NCBI GenBank assembly: GCA_039798005.1
Contig: JBDKGV010000101.1
Span: forward strand, 1-11,908
Origin: JBDKGV01 sp039798005
Lineage (GTDB): Bacteria; Fibrobacterota; Fibrobacteria; UBA5070
Direction of reading: 5' to 3'
DNA length: 11,908 nucleotides
Shown: positions 1 to 6,326 of the stretch, one piece after another
How the letters are laid out: the number at the start of each line of letters is the position of its first letter
Numbering within the stretch: position 1 is the first letter of the stretch
Made by a program: the position numbers and the translations under genes
The notes under the pieces: generated by a model
The model's database searches: none
What the model was told of the DNA's origin: nothing
Seen by the model: only the letters and a program-made list of their open reading frames with translations

Positions 1-888
1 CAGGAACTGGACCAGCTTGCCGAGAAGCTGATCTCACGACTCCCTCTGGACAAGCCCACCTTGGCGGTCCTTCCCTTGGAAGGCGAGGAAGGCAAGGCCA
101 TCTCCGAATACTTGGTGGCGAACTACCAAGCCTCGGGCATGGTCACGGTGGTGGAGCGCGCCCAGTTCAACAAGCTCCTGCAAGAGCAAGCCCTTTCCCT
201 TTCCGGAGCCGTCAGCGACAGCGCCGCCGTGAAGGCGGGCAAGGCGCTTTCGGCACGCTTCCTCGTGACCGGATCGGTGGGCAAGGTGCTGGGGACCCAG
301 CGAGTGAACCTGCGCATTCTGGATGTCGAAACAGGCAAGGTCCTGCAAGCGGGCTCGTTCTCCGCCAAAGGCGAGGAATTCGCCGGATTGCCCAAGGAGC
401 TCCTGGGTGAGCAGGGCAAGGTCAGCTCCGCCGTGTTCCGCAGCGCCGCGATCCCCGGCTGGGGGCAATTCTACACCGACCACCCGGTGCGCGGAAGCCT
501 TGCGCTGGGCGCCTTCGCGGCAAGTGCCGGCTTTGTGACTTGGTCCTTCATTCAAGCCAACAACCATGCAGAGGATCTGGTCGATCTCAAGAACACCTCG
601 GCGACCAACTCCGGCAAGAAGGCGCTCAAGGACCAGTTCACCGCCGAGTACGGCGTCTTTGATCAGGAGTCCTACAATGCCTGGATCGCCGGGAAGGAAG
701 ATGCCTTGGCCAAGAAGCGCGATGACGACGCCCTGCGCGGCACCATCGGCCTTGGTGTGTTGGCAGGCGTCTATGCCTTGAATCTGGTGGATGCCGCCCT
801 GTGCGGCTCGCAAAGCAAGCGGGCCTTCGAGCTCTACTTCTCCGGCACCGTGCAAAACCCTTCCGCCACCCTCGCCGTGGCCTGGTAA
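1..888 (+). CDS. CsgG-like domain protein with C-terminal membrane region (5' end missing)
   Basis: The reading frame is open from the first base, so the start lies outside the window; 295 codons are visible. The first ~115 residues look like the CsgG/LpoB/FlgO-type fold: a strand TLAVLPLEG, a VVERAQFNKLLQEQ segment, an ARFLVTGSVGKV strand and a LRILDVETGKVLQ strand. In known families this fold forms or assists outer-membrane export assemblies or activates envelope enzymes. A SAAIPGWGQFYTDHPVRGS segment follows, then two hydrophobic stretches (around GSLALGAFAASAGFVTWSF and GTIGLGVLAGVYALNLVDAAL) separated by a charged helical linker. This resembles the DUF5683-type PGWGQ membrane region. The stop is followed after 7 bases by the ATG of a FISUMP lipoprotein, which suggests one transcript. 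A role in displaying or anchoring that lipoprotein is inference. The domain call is fairly secure; the substrate is unknown. Confidence 0.8.
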   Translation, partial: QELDQLAEKLISRLPLDKPTLAVLPLEGEEGKAISEYLVANYQASGMVTVVERAQFNKLLQEQALSLSGAVSDSAAVKAGKALSARFLVTGSVGKVLGTQRVNLRILDVETGKVLQAGSFSAKGEEFAGLPKELLGEQGKVSSAVFRSAAIPGWGQFYTDHPVRGSLALGAFAASAGFVTWSFIQANNHAEDLVDLKNTSATNSGKKALKDQFTAEYGVFDQESYNAWIAGKEDALAKKRDDDALRGTIGLGVLAGVYALNLVDAALCGSQSKRAFELYFSGTVQNPSATLAVAW

Positions 889-895
889 GCGACCC

Positions 896-1276
896 ATGAA
901 AAATTCCATCCTCCTCCCCGCCTTCCTCCTTGCCCTGGCGACCTTCTGGGGATGCTCCTCGAACGACGCGCCCTCCCCCACCAGCCCCGACACCATCGAA
1001 GAGAACCAGCTCAAGGGCAGCATCTCCGGCACCGTGACAGATTCCGTCAAACACGGGATCTCGGGCGTGGCCGTGACCCTGGACAGCGGCGGCTTTGCCA
1101 CCAACACCGATTCCCTGGGACGCTACACCATCCCCAACGTGCCCGGCCGCACCTGGACGGTCCGCTTCACCAAGTCCAACTGGCACGACACCGCCGTCAG
1201 CGGCGTCAAGCTTGCCATCGACGAGGACCGCATCGGCGTGGACATGAGGATGCGGTACACCCCAGACTCCGCCATC
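896..1276 (+). repeat. Duplicated 127-codon 5' module, copy 1
   Basis: This 381-base segment from the ATG of lipoprotein A matches 3019-3399 in register, with no gaps and about 12 base differences by eye (~97% identity). It encodes the lipoprotein signal and the carboxypeptidase-regulatory-like domain. Similarity stops abruptly after the codons for the TPD-S/T-A-I segment. Five of the base differences lie in codons 3 and 5, next to the start. The pattern fits a recent duplication or ongoing gene conversion limited to the 5' module. Confidence 0.95.
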
Positions 1277-2935
1277 GCAGCTGACCGACAGGTCTTCGGC
1301 CTCCTCACGGATCCAACCGGCATCGTCCGTCTGGAAGCCATCGTGACGACCAATTCAGGAACCACCGCTCTCAAGGATCTCACTCTCGGTGCAAATGGCG
1401 CCTTCGCAGCACTCCTGGCCCTCGGGATCGACAGCGGGAGCTTGAAGCTGATCGCCCGTGACGCGGAGGGTCATGCCACGGGCTATGTCACCATTCCCTT
1501 CGTCGCCGGCGGAACCGCGATCCAGATCCCAGCCTTCTCCCCGACCAACGCAATCCCCAAGCTCGATGCAGGCAAGGACACGACCATCCCGGTCGGTCGC
1601 ACGATCCTGCTCATGGCCAAGGTCCATGACACCCTCGACAACTCGGGCATCACCTCCCTTGCGTGGTCCTGCGGCACCTCGACCACCTGGACCCCGGAAG
1701 GCGCAAACGGATTCGGCCTCGCCTTGCCCCGCGATTCCGGTTCCATGACATGTCGCGTGCGTGCTGCGGACAAGGACAGCAACGTGGTCAACGACAGCCT
1801 TGTGTTGCATGTTGTGAATACGAAAGCAAAGTTGTTGTCCGGTCCACGAGACACCGCTCTGACTCCCGGCGATAACTTGGATCTCGCCATCCAAGTCCAT
1901 GATGCCGACGGAATCGCCCGTCTGATCTGGAACTACGGCGACGGGACATCAGATTCCTCCAGCCTCCTCGGAACCAGTCACACTTACCCGGGCACCTCAG
2001 TCGTGCCGGCAGGCACATCGAAGCCCTTCGCTTTAAGCGTCACAGTGGTGGACAGTCAAGGCGGGCGCACCAACTTTGCTCTGGCCACGATCAAGGACAC
2101 CAATGACATTCCGACGGTGTCAGTCAATGACACCATTGCCGAAATCGAAAAAAAGGTCAAGCTACACGCCATCGCCAGCGATCTCGGTCTTGTCATCCAG
2201 TATGAATGGAGTCTGGACGGAATAACATTCTATCCCGGAGCCAGCGACACAACCATCACATTGCCAAGTTCACCAATTGTGAAATATCCGGTGTATGTGC
2301 GAACCAAAGACGAGGACGGAAACACTTCGAAAGTCGACTCAATCCGAATCGGTGTCGACCAATCTTTCACGGATAGTCGCGATGGACAGCGCTACCGCAT
2401 CACCACCATTGGCAGCCAGACTTGGATGGCGCAGAATCTGAATTTCAAAACGGATAGTTCATTCTGCTACAACAATGACATTGCCAACTGCACGAATTTT
2501 GGCCGATTGTACAAGTGGTCGGCAGCGATGCAATTGGACGATTCCTGCAATACCAAGACTTGCGTTAGCCAAATAGTGAGCAAGCATCAAGGTCCATGTC
2601 CAACGGGTTGGCATGTGCCGACCTCTGCCGAAGGCATGAAACTTACCGATACAACTTTGGTAAACGCATATGCAGGAATGAACCTCAAGGCCAAAACAGG
2701 ATGGAGCATCACTGCCGGGGGGACAGATAGTTTGGACTTCAATGCTCTACCAGCCGGGCGCCGAAGCGGCGGCAACAGCCCTGACTATGGCATTGGTCGT
2801 GAAACTTATTTTTGGCATGCGAGTGAACGAGACGCTTTAAGTGCTTACCGCTGGTATTTCGGGGATATGCCCGGTGTGACCAGTGGCCCTGACGGCAAGA
2901 TCTACGCATATTCCCTCCGCTGCGTGAAAAACTGA
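896..2935 (+). CDS. FISUMP-domain lipoprotein A with PKD-like repeats
   Basis: 679 residues, taking the ATG at 896. That start directly precedes a lipoprotein signal (hydrophobic stretch, then FWGC with lipidated Cys20) and lies 7 bases after the upstream stop; in-frame starts upstream would bury the signal. There is no clear Shine-Dalgarno, so translation may depend on coupling. Order of parts: signal and Ser/Pro linker (1-38), a carboxypeptidase-regulatory-like beta sandwich (about 40-120, with GTVTD, VAVTLD, DSLGRYTIPNV), a variable part, PKD/Ig-like repeats (about 220-485, including WNYGDGTSD), and a FISUMP domain (about 491-679) with DGQRY, GSQTWMAQNLN, GRLYKW and CPTGWHVPT, ending LRCVKN. 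Several Cys residues in that domain could form disulfides. FISUMP is a named family of unknown function, typical of Fibrobacter. The likely site is the outer-membrane surface. The last ~800 bases are markedly AT-richer than the rest. Confidence 0.9.
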   Translation: MKNSILLPAFLLALATFWGCSSNDAPSPTSPDTIEENQLKGSISGTVTDSVKHGISGVAVTLDSGGFATNTDSLGRYTIPNVPGRTWTVRFTKSNWHDTAVSGVKLAIDEDRIGVDMRMRYTPDSAIAADRQVFGLLTDPTGIVRLEAIVTTNSGTTALKDLTLGANGAFAALLALGIDSGSLKLIARDAEGHATGYVTIPFVAGGTAIQIPAFSPTNAIPKLDAGKDTTIPVGRTILLMAKVHDTLDNSGITSLAWSCGTSTTWTPEGANGFGLALPRDSGSMTCRVRAADKDSNVVNDSLVLHVVNTKAKLLSGPRDTALTPGDNLDLAIQVHDADGIARLIWNYGDGTSDSSSLLGTSHTYPGTSVVPAGTSKPFALSVTVVDSQGGRTNFALATIKDTNDIPTVSVNDTIAEIEKKVKLHAIASDLGLVIQYEWSLDGITFYPGASDTTITLPSSPIVKYPVYVRTKDEDGNTSKVDSIRIGVDQSFTDSRDGQRYRITTIGSQTWMAQNLNFKTDSSFCYNNDIANCTNFGRLYKWSAAMQLDDSCNTKTCVSQIVSKHQGPCPTGWHVPTSAEGMKLTDTTLVNAYAGMNLKAKTGWSITAGGTDSLDFNALPAGRRSGGNSPDYGIGRETYFWHASERDALSAYRWYFGDMPGVTSGPDGKIYAYSLRCVKN

Positions 2936-2940
2936 CTCCC

Positions 2941-2963
2941 AAGCCCCGGAAACCGGGGCTTTT
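2941..2963 (+). terminator. Rho-independent terminator after lipoprotein A
   Basis: A perfect 9-bp stem (AAGCCCCGG / CCGGGGCTT) with an AAA loop starts 5 bases after the stop codon. It is followed only by a few T residues before CC, so termination may be incomplete. It separates the two FISUMP lipoprotein genes and implies that copy B has its own promoter or is expressed by read-through. Confidence 0.75.
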
Positions 2964-3008
2964 CCGCTTACGCATGAAACTTGACCAGCCTTTCCGCCAC
3001 TCCTTGGC

Positions 3009-3013
3009 AAGGA
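3009..3013 (+). promoter_or_regulatory. Ribosome binding site that fixes the lipoprotein B start
   Basis: AAGGA lies 5 bases before the ATG at 3019. This supports that ATG over the in-frame ATG at 2974, which would place 15 extra polar residues before the lipoprotein signal. Lipoprotein A has no such site, so the paralogs appear to use different initiation modes. Confidence 0.7.
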
Positions 3014-3018
3014 CACCC

Positions 3019-3399
3019 ATGAAACGCTCCCGCCTCCTCCCCGCCTTCCTCCTTGCCCTGGCGACCTTCTGGGGATGCTCCTCGAACGACGCGCCCTCCC
3101 CCACCAGCCCCGACACCATCGAGGAGAACCAGCTCAAGGGCAGCATCTCCGGCACCGTGACAGATTCCGTCAAACACGGGATCTCGGGCGTGGCAGTGAC
3201 CCTGGACAGCGGCGGCTTTGCCACCAACACCGATTCCCTGGGACGCTACACCATCCCCAACGTGCCAGGCCGCACCTGGACGGTCCGCTTCACCAAGGCC
3301 AACTGGCACGACACCGCCGTCAGCGGCGTCAAGCTTGCCATCGACGAGGACCGCCTCGGCGTGGACATGAGGATGCGGTACACCCCCGACACCGCCATC
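3019..3399 (+). repeat. Duplicated 127-codon 5' module, copy 2
   Basis: This is the second copy of the module at 896-1276, offset by 2123 bases, in direct orientation and in the same reading frame. Most of the few differences are synonymous or conservative (Ser/Ala, Ile/Leu, Ser/Thr), apart from the two Arg codons near the start. Direct repeats of this length could recombine to delete the intervening 2.1 kb or exchange the downstream domains. Confidence 0.95.
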
Positions 3400-4560
3400 C
3401 TCGTCTACATCGACCGGGATGTCGCTGGCTTGGGCATGTTCACAGGAAAAACACCCGGCGCCATCCTCGACTACGACTCGTTCCAGATCAGCTCGGTGCA
3501 GGCCATTGCGACCATCACGCGCCAGAAAGGCGACACCCAAATCGTCCGGAACTTGTCATGGTACGGCCAAACCTACACCGGAAAGCTCCCCATCATGGGC
3601 AAGTCAGGAACTCTCAAGATCCAGCTGCGCAATGCCGGGAATTTTGTCAGCGCCGACACGACCATCCTCTTCCATGCGGCGGATACCGGCCTGCTTTCCA
3701 TTGCCGGGTTCCATGCAGGCAACAACCTTCCCTATGTCAGTCTCGCGGATGTCAACACGACCGCCGGAACCACGGTCACGCTTCGCGCCTTGGCCGGTGA
3801 TCGAAAGAAGCGCCCGATCACCCGCTACGAATGGAGCGTGAACGGACAACCGTTCTCCATCGGAAACTCGGACACCATCATCGCGATTCCCGCCGACGCC
3901 AAGACCTCCTTTTCCGTGATCGTGCGCGTCACCAACAGCGATGGCATCCCCGCCCAGGACACCGCCTTCTTGCGCCTGTCCCCCGGGGTCGTCGACCCGC
4001 GCGATGGCCAGACCTACCCCGTCGTCACGATCGGGAAACAAACATGGATGGCCAAGAACCTGAACTACAAGACCGACAGCTCGTGGTGGTACGAGAACAA
4101 CGCTGACAGCGGTGCAAAATACGGACGGCTCTACACTTGGGCATCCTCCATGGATCTTCCCGATTCCTGCAATCTCGAGCGCAACCTCGAGATCTGCACC
4201 GAACTCATCAAGCCGGTGCACCAAGGCGCTTGCCCCGTCGGCTGGCATGTGCCCACCCCTGACGAATGGACCTATTTGACAGACACTGTCCAGAATAGCG
4301 ACTCCTCAGCCACCCGTCTGCGGGCCAACAGAAACTGGTTCGTGGCGCAGCCATCTTGGACGGGAACCGATCAATTCAGCTTCGCCGCCTTGCCGGGCGG
4401 GTTCGGGTTCAACGGCAATTTCTCCTCGAGTGGTGTCTTGGCCTATTTCCGAACCACCTCCCCGGACAACGTGCCCATGCTCCAGCCCTACCTGACCGCC
4501 GTCCAGCATAATGTCGCCAATGCCCTGATCGGCTACTCGTTGCGCTGCCTCAAGGATTGA
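3019..4560 (+). CDS. FISUMP-domain lipoprotein B
   Basis: 513 residues from the ATG at 3019. The first 127 residues are nearly identical to lipoprotein A: lipoprotein signal with FWGC (Cys20), Ser/Pro linker and carboxypeptidase-regulatory-like domain. The middle (about 128-320) is unrelated in sequence to the matching part of A. It contains one PKD/Ig-like repeat (around YEWSVNGQPF) instead of several, which explains the shorter length. The FISUMP domain (about 325-513) has DGQTYPVVTIG, KQTWMAKNLNYKTDSS, GRLYTW, DSCN and CPVGWHVPT, ending YSLRCLKD. It aligns well with the domain in A but is encoded in GC-rich codons matching the rest of the window. A cell-surface role is inferred from the lipid anchor and beta-sandwich stalk; the ligand or substrate is unknown. 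The gene follows the terminator at 2941-2963. I see no convincing terminator after it. Confidence 0.9.
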   Translation: MKRSRLLPAFLLALATFWGCSSNDAPSPTSPDTIEENQLKGSISGTVTDSVKHGISGVAVTLDSGGFATNTDSLGRYTIPNVPGRTWTVRFTKANWHDTAVSGVKLAIDEDRLGVDMRMRYTPDTAILVYIDRDVAGLGMFTGKTPGAILDYDSFQISSVQAIATITRQKGDTQIVRNLSWYGQTYTGKLPIMGKSGTLKIQLRNAGNFVSADTTILFHAADTGLLSIAGFHAGNNLPYVSLADVNTTAGTTVTLRALAGDRKKRPITRYEWSVNGQPFSIGNSDTIIAIPADAKTSFSVIVRVTNSDGIPAQDTAFLRLSPGVVDPRDGQTYPVVTIGKQTWMAKNLNYKTDSSWWYENNADSGAKYGRLYTWASSMDLPDSCNLERNLEICTELIKPVHQGACPVGWHVPTPDEWTYLTDTVQNSDSSATRLRANRNWFVAQPSWTGTDQFSFAALPGGFGFNGNFSSSGVLAYFRTTSPDNVPMLQPYLTAVQHNVANALIGYSLRCLKD

Positions 4561-4904
4561 CGGAGATCAGTCGGTGCGGGCATCGTCCTCCGCCGCCCCC
4601 CGATCCGTGCAATCGAGCGTGAACCGCATCGCAACACGCAAGCACCGGTTCTGCAAAATCACCGTTTCCATTTCCATTCCCGAACTATATTCTCGACTGG
4701 ATCCCGCATCAGGACCGATTGCCAATGGTGGCAACGTCTGCGGGACTCTCCCTCTGAAGGAGTGCATTTGAGGCAAGTGGCTTGGCAGCTGGACATCGGA
4801 TCGTCTGACTGCCCCACCTCCTCCCGCCCGTGTGGATATCCTGTTCGCAACTGTGTGGATTCATCGTGGGATGATCTCTCGCACCGCTCTTGCAAGGCCA
4901 CACG
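4561..4904. other. Gene-free region upstream of dnaA
   Basis: About 340 bases with no convincing protein gene of normal size. It contains a TATATT hexamer at 4686-4691 that could be a -10 element for dnaA, but no good -35 lies at the right distance. It also holds a GAAGGAG at 4756-4762 leading into a candidate leader ORF, two DnaA-box-like sites at 4831-4862, and an AAGG at 4894-4897 that serves as the dnaA ribosome binding site. I see no strong terminator for the upstream lipoprotein gene. The stretch around 4640-4690 is AT-richer than its surroundings, but it is not an obvious unwinding element. Confidence 0.6.
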
Positions 4905-4908
4905 ATGA
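4768..4908 (+). CDS. Candidate leader ORF overlapping the dnaA start
   Basis: A TTG codon 5 bases after a strong GAAGGAG opens a 46-codon frame. Its TGA stop overlaps the dnaA ATG as ATGA. The predicted peptide is rich in Cys, Ser and Trp and resembles no protein I know. If it is real, the role is probably to couple ribosome loading to dnaA translation rather than to make a functional peptide. Against it: the start is not ATG, the composition is unconvincing, and dnaA has its own AAGG. The two DnaA-box-like sites lie inside it. Treat this as a hypothesis. Confidence 0.2.
   Translation: MRQVAWQLDIGSSDCPTSSRPCGYPVRNCVDSSWDDLSHRSCKATR
4831..4862 (-). promoter_or_regulatory. Two DnaA-box-like sites upstream of dnaA
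   Basis: TGTGGATAT at 4831-4839 and TGTGGATTC at 4854-4862 share the core TGTGGAT, the reverse complement of ATCCACA in the consensus box TTATCCACA. They match it at 8/9 and 7/9 positions. Both point the same way and start 23 bases apart, roughly two helical turns, so bound DnaA would sit on one face of the DNA. They end 43 bases before the dnaA ATG. Known DnaA biology suggests autoregulation or part of an origin; two sites alone cannot distinguish these. Confidence 0.55.
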
Positions 4909-6311
4909 GCCAAAACACCGCTTGGCAATCCTCCAGTCTCTGGGACGCCTGCCTTGCCCGGGTGCGCGACCATGTCACGGCATCCGCCTACACGGCTTGG
5001 TTCTCCTCCCTCCAGCTGGCTCGCCACGAGGGCGACACTGTCGTGCTGCTGGCCCGCAATGCCTTGATCCGCGACTTCGTCGCCCAGCACCACCGACCCT
5101 TGCTGGAAAAAGCCTTGGCCGACGAGCTGGGTGGCCATATCCGGGTCGTGCTGGAAGTCGCCCCCCAAAGCGCTGAGACCCTTGCCGCCCAAGCCGCCGC
5201 CCCGGCCGCTCCGGTCCGCATGGCTCCGCCCGAGCACCGCGAAACCCCTCGCAACGAGAGCGCCCGCCGCGAGGCCTCGCGCCTGCACCCGCGCCTGACG
5301 TTTGAGAACTTCGTCGAGGGCGAATGCAACCGCGTCGCCTTGGCCGCCTGCAACCAGGTCGCCAAGCAGCCGGGTCGCTCCATCGCCAATCCCCTTGTCC
5401 TGGTCGGTGGCACTGGACTGGGCAAGACCCACCTGCTTCAGGCCGTGGGCAATCTCGCGTGGCAGCAGGAAACCGCCAAGAAGGTCCTCTACCGCACCAG
5501 CGAGGAGTTCTCCCGCGAATTCCTTGAATACGTGGTCTTCCAGCGCAAGACCAAGAGCTTCCACGAACTGTATCGCGATGCCGACATCGTCCTGATCGAC
5601 GACATCCAGTTCTTCGGTGGCCGCGTGAACAAGGAGCGTTTCCGCGCCGAGATGGTCAACCTGCTTGCCATGCTGCAAAGCCAGAACAAGCAGGTCGTCC
5701 TCTCCTGCGACCAGATGCCCTCCGAAGTCCAGCACTTCGACAAGCAGCTGCTCTCGCGCATCGAGACCGGCCTTCTGGTGGACCTCACGGCCCCCGATCA
5801 CGACACCCGCCAAGCCATCCTGCGCCGCAAGGCCATCGACGGCGGCTGGAACATCACCGACGACGTGCTGGACCACATCGCCGACGCCTTCACCGGCAAC
5901 GTCCGTCAGCTCGAAGGCGCGCTCCTCAAGCTCTGCGCCTTCAGCGACCTGTGCGGCGGTCGCGTGGACCGCGAAGCCGCCCAAGCGATCCTGGGCGACA
6001 CCGTGCGCAACCGCACCCGCACCGTCTCGATCGCAAGCATCACCCAGGCCGTCGCCGAGGCCATGGGCGTCGACGCCTCGCTCCTTTGCTCGCGCACCCG
6101 CAAGAAGCAGATCGCCACCGCACGCCACTTGGCCATGCTCCTGTGCAACGAACTGACCGACAACACCCTGCACACCATCGGCGTGCACTTCGGTCGCGAC
6201 TACAGCACCGTCCATCATTCACTGGGCGCCGCCAAGGAGCTTCTGGTCGAGGATTCCCACGCCCAGGCGGTCTACGCCTCGATTCGCGAGCGTCTTTCGC
6301 CCAGCCACTGA
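4905..6311 (+). CDS. dnaA: Chromosomal replication initiator protein DnaA (divergent)
   Basis: 468 residues from the ATG at 4905, chosen because AAGG lies 7 bases upstream; the in-frame TTG at 4890 has no such site. DnaA binds origin boxes, forms an ATP-dependent filament and opens the duplex. All four domains are visible: the N-terminal interaction domain (about 10-80), an Ala/Pro-rich linker (about 85-128), the AAA+ domain from LTFENFVEG with Walker A GGTGLGKTH (168-176), Walker B IVLIDDIQF (228-236), a retained finger Arg (LLSRIE, R285) and sensor 2 GNVRQLEGAL, and the box-binding domain (about 372-468). Several motifs are unusual: sensor 1 reads SCDQMP where SDRPP is typical, RLKSRFGWGL is replaced by QLLSRIETGL, and the recognition motif GGRDHTTV is replaced by FGRDYSTV. 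Length is normal. No dnaN is adjacent. It could be a lineage-specific main DnaA or a paralog. Confidence 0.95.
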   Translation: MSQNTAWQSSSLWDACLARVRDHVTASAYTAWFSSLQLARHEGDTVVLLARNALIRDFVAQHHRPLLEKALADELGGHIRVVLEVAPQSAETLAAQAAAPAAPVRMAPPEHRETPRNESARREASRLHPRLTFENFVEGECNRVALAACNQVAKQPGRSIANPLVLVGGTGLGKTHLLQAVGNLAWQQETAKKVLYRTSEEFSREFLEYVVFQRKTKSFHELYRDADIVLIDDIQFFGGRVNKERFRAEMVNLLAMLQSQNKQVVLSCDQMPSEVQHFDKQLLSRIETGLLVDLTAPDHDTRQAILRRKAIDGGWNITDDVLDHIADAFTGNVRQLEGALLKLCAFSDLCGGRVDREAAQAILGDTVRNRTRTVSIASITQAVAEAMGVDASLLCSRTRKKQIATARHLAMLLCNELTDNTLHTIGVHFGRDYSTVHHSLGAAKELLVEDSHAQAVYASIRERLSPSH

Positions 6312-6326
6312 GTACCTTTCCCGGAT

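Noticed and set aside
34..1107. Minus-strand frame whose first ~66 residues recur at 2739-3230
   Set aside because: The repeat is only the antisense of the duplicated 5' lipoprotein module, not an independent duplicated gene.
2981..3010. TTGACC as a -35 element for lipoprotein B
   Set aside because: The hexamer is good, but the sequence 17 bases downstream (TTGGCA) is not a plausible -10.
4574..4771. Plus-strand 65-codon frame upstream of dnaA
   Set aside because: There is no ribosome binding site, the composition is low-complexity basic/Ser, and it has no domain.
4659..6218. Long minus-strand open frame opposite dnaA (519 codons)
   Set aside because: It mirrors the codon structure of dnaA in GC-rich DNA, has no recognisable domain, and lies opposite a protein with clear DnaA motifs.
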